From Dasyornis broadbenti (Eukaryota > Chordata > Aves > Passeriformes > Dasyornithidae), in assembly GCA_013397935.1 (NCBI GenBank), contig VZRN01011461.1, positions 230,318-294,317 of the forward strand: 64,000 nt of DNA. Reading direction: 5' to 3'. The number at the start of each line of letters is the position of its first letter. Position 1 is the stretch's first letter. The notes beneath the pieces were generated by a model, which was not told the origin of the DNA, ran no database searches, and worked only from the letters and a program-made list of their open reading frames with translations. Shown one piece after another: positions 8,399-19,000 of the stretch. Both the position numbers and the translations under genes were made by a program.

Positions 8399-9639
8399 GG
8401 GACCCCCTGAGCATAAAGGGGGAGACGGAAATCCCGGGCACGCCAACAACCTCACCAGACACACCACCATCAGAACTTCAAAAGACAGGGAGTAAAACCC
8501 CTTGTAACGCTGTTCCCGGGCTGAAAACATTTGCAGATTTTGCTGGACTTCACGTAGCGTTTTAGGCAAATCCCGGAACCGTGTTTTAAAGGCACTCGGT
8601 GACATGTACAACAGGCGGAGTCGATCCCGGCGCGGTGCCACGGAGTCCCAGCAGCTCCACCACTGCTGGGGCAGGGCCAGCACCAGCGTGGATCCCCCAG
8701 GCTTTGGGGTCACCCCTGTTTCTGTGGGTGGGCAAAGGCTGGTCTCCAAAGGAGCTGGCACAGAGCCATGGCCGTGCCAGAGCAGCATGGCCTGGACTGG
8801 GTGAGGGCAGGGTGTGGGAGCACCAGCACAGCGTCGGCTTCCTTGCGGCCGAGTAAGCCCAGGAGGCTTCTCAGGGCTGCCTGCTGGCCCTGCATGAGCC
8901 ACAAACTGGCATCAATGACCTCCCTGGTGCACTGCCCTCCTGCTGCCTCCCCAGAGACACAGAAGCTGACAAAAGATGCAAGACTCATAAAAAGATCTAA
9001 TTTGTCTTCAGCTTTAATGTCTCATCAGTTCCCTCCCCATTATGGCTCTCCTTAAGAGTTCTCTGCCCAAAGCCAGAGCTTGGCCCAGGGGTCTGAGCAT
9101 GTCTGCAGCAGGCACACGGGTGCCAGCCCTCTGCAGAACTCCAGCACCCTCCTGGGAAGCACCCCCTTCTCCAGGGGGACACAGGGGATGCACAGGAGTG
9201 TGTAGGCTGTGGGATGCCAGCACCCAGCCTGCCACCCTGGCTCCGAGCTGGTCCTCGCTCTGCAGGAAGCCCCCAGTCCTGACAGGCACTGACCCTTCTA
9301 TCCCTCGGGGATTTACTCGGTCGCAAGGAAGCTCAGGAAGAGAAAAAATAGACCCATCCTACCATGTCCAGCAGCTGAGCCTGCCAAGGAGGCCAGAGAC
9401 GACTGCTTCCAAATGGCTCAATAATCTTCACAGCCTCTTTGGAGTGGGGCTGCCCCTTCCACACTGGTGGGGTGAGGGTGGCTGTGCCCTGTGGTGCTCC
9501 AGAGCCATCCACACCAGGAGAACAGGGCAGGGTACCGGGAAAGCACGGAGCAGCCGGAATCTGATGGATGGCTGTACACTTTGGGCGAGTTCTGCAGTAC
9601 CTGTATGTTTTACATTTACATAAGAGCACTGTGACATTG

Positions 9640-9967
9640 GAAATATTTTCCTTTTATTACAATATATCAAAAATATGCAGCTTTAGTAAACAAGGTCATA
9701 TTACACTTTCTAATGCACTGTACAATGCTACATTACACTTATATTCGGTATGGAGAGGGAGCCCAGGCTCCCACTGGCAGGTTTGTGGGGTGAAAGGGCA
9801 TCCACCGACATCCTGGAGCTTGCCCAGATCCGTGCTGGAGAGCGGAGCTGCCGCCCTCTACCCTGGGCTCGCCTGGTGCCCGTGGCAGCAGCACTGCCAA
9901 CGTCTGCCCCAGGCCTTCTCCTCCGGTCCCAGAGTCCTTCACAGTCCTGTCCTTGCTGCCCTGGAGC
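9640..9967 (-). other. AXIN1: AXIN1 3' untranslated region (proximal form)
   Basis: After the stop codon there is a GC-rich part (9760-9967), then an AT-rich block at 9640-9750 that stands out from its surroundings. That block ends at an AATAAA. AT-rich composition next to the signal is typical of a 3' UTR end. Confidence 0.65.
9653..9658 (-). terminator. AXIN1: AXIN1 proximal poly(A) signal AATAAA
   Basis: A canonical hexamer on the minus strand, about 310 nt after the stop codon and inside the AT-rich block. Confidence 0.65.
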
Positions 9968-10094
9968 CTAATCAATCTTCTCCACCTTCCCGATGATCTT
10001 CTCCTCGAAGATGGGCAGGATGGTGTCATCCTCCCGCACCTCCTCGAAGACCACACCACAGTCAAACTCGTCACTCACTTTCTTAAAGTAATAC
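9968..10094 (-). CDS. AXIN1: AXIN1 last coding exon (end of DIX domain)
   Basis: This exon encodes YYFKKVSDEFDCGVVFEEV and then EEKIIGKVEKID before TAG (9968-9970). It is the C-terminal half of the DIX fold used for head-to-tail polymerisation. The acceptor is TTTATTCAG. One base completes the split Arg codon from the previous exon. Confidence 0.97.
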
Positions 10095-13000
10095 CTGAAT
10101 AAACAGAAATGTGGAGGGGGGTAGAGTGAAAAAACAGCAGGTGAATGGTCATAGAGCACCATGATCCCCAAACCTGGGTACAGCCCTCCTGTGGTTCTGA
10201 GCTTGGGGTGCACAGCAAGCTGTTCCCCCAGACATGGAGGGAACTGTGGCCACACTCCTGCCCCTGCCCTCAACGGTGAACCAAGAAAGTGGCCAGGATC
10301 CATGTGAGTGTGGTCAGGAGCTCCAGCCCTGAATCCAAGCCCATTCACAGCTCTCTCAAAAGCAGTAGCTGAGGCACCTGTGTTGGTGGAGCATTTCTAG
10401 GCAGGCTTTCCCATGGCAGCTCCTACTTGAAAGGAGGAACTTGGAGAGCTACATGCCCCACATCTGAGACTCTGGCAAGACCCAGCCTCCCTGTCCTCAC
10501 CGAAGGGAACTTTGAGAGCAGCCAAAACAGCTCTGAATTTAGAAGGTCCCCACAGCATCACTGAGCACTGGCTGATGCTGCTCTGCACCAGCCCAGGACC
10601 CCACAGGGCAGCTCAGCAGCTTCTGTTGGAGGTGCAAGCCACAATGCAGGACATTTCTGCTACAAAACTCGATGTCCCTCACCCCTGCTAACCTGCCTCT
10701 TCACCAGCCAAGGTGCCCTGGCTGTTCTGCCACATCCCCACCCCTGAGGGAGCCCTCCTGACCTACCTCCCCCAGCCTTCCCCTTTGTGGGGGCAATGCC
10801 GCTGTGTCCTGGCAGTGGCATCTGCCAGAGCTCTCTGACAGCTGCTGGCACCTTCCCACAGGCGGGAGCAGCCCTTACCTGTAGTTCCCTTTCTTGGTCA
10901 GCAGCTCCTTGAACTGTCCCAGCGTCACCACGCGGCCCTTGACGAGGGTGCGGTAGGGGATGGGCTCCCCGCAGAAGTAGTAAGCGACCACGATGTTCTC
11001 GCAGGGCTGGGACGCGCCGCTGCCCGGCCTCTTCTGGGGCTTCAACCTGCTGTGCAGAGACACAAGGGACTGCTCAGTGCCAGCCCACGGGGCTCAGCAC
11101 CATCGTGCTGGGTGCCTGGCTGGGCTCAGGGCTGCTGGGTGAGAGGAGCGGGTCAGGAAAGGCACAGGAAATGCAGTGTGGCCCCTGAGCATCCCCTGCT
11201 CCCACCAGCAGCTCTCCTGGCATGCAGCCACATGCTGAGGTTGGTCAAGGAGCACTTGGAAAGGCTGGATGAGGCCAGGACACAGCTACAAGGAGGGTGC
11301 AGGGTCTAGCTCAGTCCATTTGTGCTGTCCCTAGGCTTTGAAAGGGCACAGCCCTCCTCACAGCATGGTTTGGGGAGTCATTGGCAGAGCAACCGAGGCC
11401 GAGGCAGCAGACCCAGGTCACTATATTCTCCACCATCACCATCTCACCACACTCCTGGTACACACCAGGGCACAAGGTTGGAGCATCATCCCACAGACAC
11501 TGCTCAGACTGCTTGGGATTATGGCCACCATGGTCCGAAGAGCCCAGCACAGCCTTCCACTGCCCTGCATCTGCAGGCAGGATGCTCCTGCACCCCACAG
11601 CTCCCCTGGGCACCTCTCCCAGCGTACATGGAGGTCTGAGGGGATGGAGCTCCCAGCATGGCATGTCCTGGAGGCTCTGCTGCCTGCCCTGACCATGCAG
11701 GGTGCCAAGGCAGCTGCCATCCCCAAAACCTCAGTGACTTGACACCTCCTGTGTTTTCCCAGCTCTCAGAATGTTGGTCTGGTCTTTGCTTCCAGCCCAC
11801 ACACTGGAGTTCAGCTATGTGGTGCCATCACCAGACCGAAACTGTCAGCCCAGCCCTCACCCCATTTTCAGAGGCAGACAAAAGCAACAGTAATACAACT
11901 CAGGGTAGTTTGTCCTTCTGCAGAGCCTTTCATCTGGGGTGCTGAAAACGCTGCACAAACATTGGAGCAGCCTACAGAAATTGGTAGCTTGGCATGCATG
12001 GTCTGAGCCAGAGGCAGCCTTCCCTTTCAAAGTCACATTAAACACATTTGGCAGTTTAAAAAAAAATTATTTTAAAAGCACGCTGGATAAAAAAAGATGA
12101 TTTTGTATCCACATGGCTGGAAAGTTGCTGTAAAAACCCCAGAATGTGCCAAGCACATGAGGTAATCGCAGTTTTGGAAATGACTCTGACCTTAACCTTT
12201 AAACAGTGGCTGGCGGGCAGAGCACCTTTTCATGGCATGCCCACACAAACACTGGCACTGCAAACCAACACCAGACACAGCCTTTCCACCTCTTCCTACA
12301 GACATGAGAGGTCTAAAGTTCAACTGAACAATCTTCCAGGTGCCTGCTCTGCCTGGGAGACCTTTGGAGAAGATGCAGCATTCTGAGAGGCAAGGGTCTG
12401 CTTCTGGTGCCAGCAGAGCTCTCGGAGCCTCTTCCACCCCTGTATCAAAGTACAGGATGCCCTTTAGCTAGAAAAACATTAAGGAATTGAGTCATCCTTG
12501 GAAAAAAAAATATGAGGCATTTAAAGGAAAAATGGGTCATAAATTCAGGCAAATTCTGTGAGCCCTGTGAGCCAGAAGCTAATTGAAGGGGTTTGGAAAA
12601 CCTCAAAGTCCCTAAGCTTCTCTTAATCCTGCTAGAGACAAGTCATGACTAAGAGAGGGCTGCTGTGTGCCTGGGGACCTGGGGACACGGTGACAAGGCT
12701 GGCACAGGAGCAGAGCTGGTTCCTCAGGGCTGCTGTTCTTCTTTGCCTGGGGAGGTGGAGAGGACAGGACATCTCTGAGCTCTGCCGTGGCAGAAGGAAA
12801 AGGGGGACCGTGCCAATGGCTGGGAGTGTCCTTCCTCCTGCTGTGCACTTCACACCTGAAGGGCCATTCCTGAATGTGCTCAGCCTGGCTCCAGTGAGAT
12901 GTGCCCTGAAAATGATGCCTGAAATGATGCCCAAAAGTGATCTTGCCAGGCACAGAGGGGAGACTGACTGGCCTTAGTTCCCTAAGCCTTCCTTTTTTTC

Positions 13001-16000
13001 TCTTTTTGAAAACGGGGGCTTGTGTTTTCCCTTTCCCAGTCAGTGGGAACTTGTCTGGACTGCCATGACTTCTTAAATATAACAGATAGTGGCTGAGGCA
13101 CTTCATCCACCCGTGCCCTCAGGCCCTGTGGATGGATTTCATCAGGTCCCATGGACTTGTGCACCTTCAGGTTCTTTAGATGATTTCAAACATGATTTTC
13201 TCCTACTGTGAGTGGTTCTTTTTTCTCCCAGTCCCTGCCTTTGCCTTCTCTGGCTTGGGTCCTGTGGTTGGAGCACTCACTGGTGAAGACCAGAGCAAAA
13301 AAGCCACTGAGTACCTCAGCATTCTGCATGGCCCAGGTAACCAGCTCTCCCATTTCCTCCCACAGGGCCCACATTTTCCCCAGTCTTCCTTTTATCACCA
13401 ATGTACCAAGAGAGGCATTTCCTGTTGCTTTAATTCTATCAGCAGAACTCACACACCCCAAACCACAGCCACAGACCTCTAGCAGGCTAAAGCAGAGCTG
13501 ATGAATATGGAATCACTGAAAATGTAATTTTCCAAGAGCTCCTCTCAGGAGAATGAAACAACACAACTGTCTCCACTTTCGTCATTGCCAAGAGATCTCC
13601 TGAGACCTCGGCTTGCACATAAAGGACACCAGACCGACTCCAAGCCCTGCCTCATTAAATCTTTCACCTGCACCCATCTCTCGGGTGTCAGTGTGACCCA
13701 GAAACACTGCCAGGTACCACACCCTGCCCCTTCTGGGATCACCTCCCTCTGCTGTGTTTGTGACAAGCACAAAACATTATCCAGCAGGGCAGCAGCAGCA
13801 CTCATCCCACTCACTGCATCTGCATCCCAGTCCTGACTCCTCAGCTGTGCATCCCACCAGTGCTGTGACAGGGAACCCAAGGCTGGCCTGCAGCACCAAT
13901 CCACCCTTGCAGTGATGCACAGGTGTCCAGCTTGCTCCAACTCAGCCCTGGGGCTGGAGAGCTTTGGAAAGCCCAAAAAGAACCCAGCAGATGTTACCTC
14001 AGGGGGTGTCCCAGCCACCAGCTCTGCTCCTCTTCCAAGCTTGGCCCCATATAATTAATTCCCAACTGAGATCATGCTAAATGTTCTCCCTGCTTGCAAA
14101 AAATCCTTTGTCTGAGGAGCTGGCATTAATTACTTCAATCCAGCTCTGACGTGTGAGACTGAGCTACAGGAAACAGCTCAAAACCTGTCTGTACATGGAA
14201 AATGCAGATGGGCACTGGGACACCAGTGCTGCTGGGTCTACAGGTCTTTAGTACCGGATAGTCAATCCTGCATTGCTTGCCTGTAGCAGACAGGTCAGAG
14301 ATCAGGGTCATTGCAAATGCTGTGGAATAGGGAAAGAAATAATTTTTCTGGAAGAATGTTTACAATTCCCAGTGCAGCCACTGCAGGTTCCTCATCAATT
14401 TGCAGCGGGGCAGTGCTGGGGTGGGAGGCAGTGGGCTCTTTGGTGGAGAAGGCCACTGCTGGGAGGGCGGTGCCAGAGAGGAGTGGCTGGAGAGCTGCAT
14501 AACTGTGCTAGCAAGGCCCGTCTGGCTGTAGAAAGCTGGCACAGTGTGCTCTCCACCCACAGCCAGCTCAACTGGAGCCTCAAGGACAACTCTGGGCTCA
14601 CCTTCACCTCTCCATGCTTCCCCAAGGCTATTGACAAACCTGGGACTCTGGCTCCAATTTCCCAGAGCTCTTCAAAGCTCCTAACTGAAATAAATGGTGT
14701 TTTCATGTGAGCTCCTCTCTCAGTTTCAACTTTGTTCTCAGTGAGCTGTGGGATCTATTTCCAGGCAGGCACCTGGGCTAACCAGAGCAGGAGCTCTCTG
14801 AAAACCTGCCAGCTCAGGTGTGCTTCAGCTGGAACACCCAATCCTGCCAAAGTCCAGCCAAAATCCAGCAGAGAGATTTCAACATCCAGAAATCTTTGGC
14901 TCCCTGGGGACCACTGCATCCATTTCTGCCTGCTACTGGACACAGACACATCTGCTTTCCGTGAGCAGTTCCCCACTGGTTTTCTGGGCATGGGGCAGGG
15001 CTGGGGGATCCTGACATCACTGGGAGAAGAGCCAGACCTCATGGAGAGGCAGAGCAAGCAGAGCAGCCCTGCACTGGGACTGCTCAGCCCATCCTGCTGC
15101 TGGCCTGCCTGGCATTTACCACATACCATGGACTTCCCTCCATAAGCCACTCTTAAAATACAGGCCAAATTATTGTTAGAGTATTAATTGCATAGCCCAG
15201 GCTGCTGTTTCCAAAGTGTGTACAGGCATTCCTGGGGAAGGTGCATGAATTTAGTGCAACTATAAATGACTCTAGCAATAAACCCTATCCAATAACACAC
15301 GCTGAAGGGTAGATCACATAAACTTGGCTTAACCTGGCTTGGGAGAGCCCTCTAATTACCTGGCTTTCAATCAATGCTCTGACATGAACACACAGAAGTC
15401 TTCTACGTGGTCACTGCAAGCAAAAATAACTGGAGCCTGTCAATTAAGAGCTTCTTTTTAAAATTACATTCGTGTTTCTAAGAGTCAGACCGCAAAGTTT
15501 CAAGTTTTCAGAGGACAGCTGTAGAGCTGTGAAAGGTTTTTAATGGACAAAGTGCTTTTAGCTGTTAACAGTAATTATCTAGTGCTTCCAAAATGCCTTT
15601 CACCAGAGAGCTCCATGTGCCTTGCAAATAATGTTCCCTGAAAGATAACACTGAGCAGGAAAATGAGCTCTGCAACAGCCATTAAGCCAAGTCACAAAAA
15701 GATGCAGAGACTTGGATATGGCCATGCAGAGTCAGAGCTGCTGCAGGAGGGCTCCAGCACAGAGCTCTCATCCAGAGGCCACCAGCAGCCTTTGCCGGAA
15801 GCTTGTGCGAGATGGAGATAAAAGCAAAGACAGATTTGTCTTCTGCACTTAATTCTGCTGCATCCTGATGAATTCTGCTCCTGCACCAAGCTCTGAAGTC
15901 ATTATATGAGAGTGAATGAGCGGAGAGGCAGTGAGTACCAGGGGAGAGAGCTCTCCCAGCCATGCCCCTTACTGACATGCTCCTCCTGCCCAGCCCCTTC

Positions 16001-19000
16001 CCACCCTGCCACGAGCATTTCCAGCCTCTCCACCCACAGATCACAAGCCCAGGGCCTCAAAATGGGTTTTGGCATGCACACCACCATGTCAGAGGGTCTG
16101 AGGCAGTTTCTCTGACCTCTCTGCATGCTGGAGATCAGAGAAGAGGACATGGACATCCCTCAGAGCATTCTCTCCCATCCCTCCCACAGATAAATCTGCC
16201 CGTATCCTCACACCTTTGTTTAAGGGGGAGTTTTCCAGCCCTTTTTTCCTCTTCTTCCAACCTCCGGCGAGCTTCTTCCAGCTGGGTGAGAGGGTTGGGG
16301 GCTGGGTTGGGCGGCATGGTAGGATCTTGGATGAAGGGGTGAGAAGGCTGGACGACGTTTCGGAGCTGGGCGCTGACCCACGGGTGCACCGTAACAGGTC
16401 GCTCGATGGACAGGGGCCGGACCATGTCGTGGGACAGCTGCTTCTTAGCACCTGAAGAGCTGCACACAAACACAAAGGTTTTACATGGACCACTGAGATG
16501 CTCTGCACAGGCACACAGTCATTCCCAGATGGATCTATGGCTGGACACAGGCACTGTTGGGAAGCTCCTCATAGCATGGCTTCCGAAGGAGAAGGGAGCA
16601 ACAGCAAAATCTAGAGGTTTTGAGCAAGTCTTGAGATATCAGGGTGAGCAGCCCAACACTGAAACAAATCCCCCACAGATCCATGTGTAGGTTCTCATCA
16701 ATCCAATACATAAAAACAAACTCAGGAAAAGGCAGCTCCATCTTTTGTGACATTCTCCCAGGGGATGCCCTCCCCTGCCTACCATGTGCCACGTCATCCA
16801 CCTTGGAACCACAGCAGCAATCTCTGGGATTCCCCTGGGGCTGCAACCTCCTGCCATGGGCACAAATTATCCTGCAAGCACAACAGCCCTTGCAGCCTCC
16901 ATGTAATCCTTGCTCTCTTAAACCCTTGTAAGGTGGATTCTTGCCTTCCCAAGACGTCCAGGAAGAAGGCAGCCTGCTGACACCCCCTCCTTATGCAGGG
17001 CATGCAATACAACAGTACGGTTATCCCTTGCTCTGCCAGCCCTTACCCATGGTTTGTTTTCTTATGCCTGCTGATCTCCTTCTCTCCTTCTATGATCCAC
17101 TGAAGGATCTTCTGGTTTTTCTCCACGTCTTCAGGAGATCCTGGCATCTCATAGTTGGCACCATCACTTTTCCCTGAATCAGTCTTCTTAACATTCCTTT
17201 TTGAGAGCAGACTTGCTTTCCCACTGCAAGAACAAAGCTTGGGATATTAGTGCTTTGCTTATGCCAAACCACCAGAGGCGCAGAGGATGGACACATCTAG
17301 CTCCAGACACGGTCACATTTAGCTCAAGACATTTCTACAGCTCCCTGCTCTACCAAAGATCAAACCAGCTGTGCCACAGTTCAAGCTAAGAGCAGCACTG
17401 CCTAGACCTGGGCACAGCAGCTTCTCTGCCCAACCACCTGTGGGGAAAGGGAGCTTCTCCTCTGGCCAAATGAGCCACGGCAACGTGGCAAGATCTCCTG
17501 CCATGAGAGGGGCTGTGTTAAATCCTCAACTCTTTGCTCAGGGCAGGAGGTTATCCATTGGGTCTCACCACTGCTTGGAACCTGAGTGCTTCCTATCACT
17601 CCCCGAATCACTGATACTCCAAACTCTGACTTGCCATGCTCAGAGTTTGCTTCTTACCCTGACTTGAACCCAGGCTTCACGTCATGGTGGAAGAACACAT
17701 CCTTGCAGGGTGGGCTGCCTCCCACGGGGAAGCCCAGCCACCTCAACCACCGTAGCCAGAGGGATGCCAGGCAGTAGCCAACACTGGCTACACCTGTGGC
17801 TGCAGCAAAGGCTCCTGCAGGAACCCTGTGGAGCACACAGCCACGTGCCCAGCCAAGCAGCGCCAGGCTCAGGAGGCCATGCAGAATTCCCTGTGCTGGC
17901 CTGTAATTCCAGGAGACCCCCACTGTCCTAATCACCCACCCGCCTTACTCCACAGGACCTTGCTCCTTCTGCATATTCACCAACATACACAGGAAAAACA
18001 ATCTGAACACCAGAGGAGCAACAGTCCCTTGGATAGCTTTGCTGCAGATCTACAAAGGCAGGGCAGGGCAAGCTGACAACTTCCCTGCTTCTCCTGACAT
18101 GAGGACTATTGGGTATCAAACTCTGCAGCAGCAGGTTCAGTGCAAACAAAAAAAAGCCTTTTTCTGCAGGTTGTCATTGACCCACAGACACATCATGGGG
18201 GGGCTGGTGGAACAGCAGAGCAGCCGGGTTCAACAAGGAGTCAGAGAAGCCACCACAAGAGACTGCTGGCTGCTGAACAGAGCCATTTGGATGCAAACCC
18301 TTGTCTTGTGAAGCTTCTGATCCAGGGACTGCCAGGAACTCGGAGTTTGTGCCAGAGGAAGGACAGCTCTGAGTGTGTCCTCTTAAAATCTCATTAAATG
18401 TATGCTGCAGCTGCTGCTAGAAGGAAGTGTTGTGTCTAGATGGGATTCGGGTAGCGTGCGCTAGGAGAAAACATCCCCTTGGGACAGGCTGCCATGGCAG
18501 CACTGCAGTGTCCATTGCTTTGTTAGGAAGAGAAAGGAGCCCTTCTGGTGAATGGGTTCAGCCTTACAACAAATGAGGTGGGATTTTTTGTCCTCTCATA
18601 AACACCCTAAGAGACCTGTTTCTATTACCCAGACCTCAAGACACAGCCCCAACATCCAGCTCCTGCAGCATGGAGAAGTAGCACCTGCGATTTCTAAGCA
18701 TCTCCACTGCTTGAAGGAGCAGAAAACCTACTTTGTAACCAAGGCCAATAAAAATCCTGCTTAGAGATCAGAGAGATAAAAAGGAGTCTATAGGGTTATT
18801 GGGGCATATCCACCTCTAAATGGGAAGAGCCCTCAAACCATGTCCCAGCACAAGCTCTCACAAGAGAAGGGTCAACCACTGTTTCCCTGACACGCTACAG
18901 CCTATGGAGAACTTCCCAGAGAAGTCATGGCTTTGGGAATCCCGTTGGGTGTTCCTTGACTCACCTGTAGCCTAAAGAGTCCATGGGGACAGGGGCCATG

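Noticed and set aside
13060..13082. Minus-strand codons resembling the start of the missing AXIN1 cassette (Tyr-Ile-stop-Glu-Val-Met)
   Set aside because: There is an in-frame stop, and the same bases are part of the CR1 reverse-transcriptase segment (IFKKSWQS), so the match is chance.
15600..15635. Minus-strand HMELSGE resembling the SDMELSE of the cassette exon
   Set aside because: Flanking codons do not match the exon and there is no suitable donor. It fits an old dispersed repeat better.
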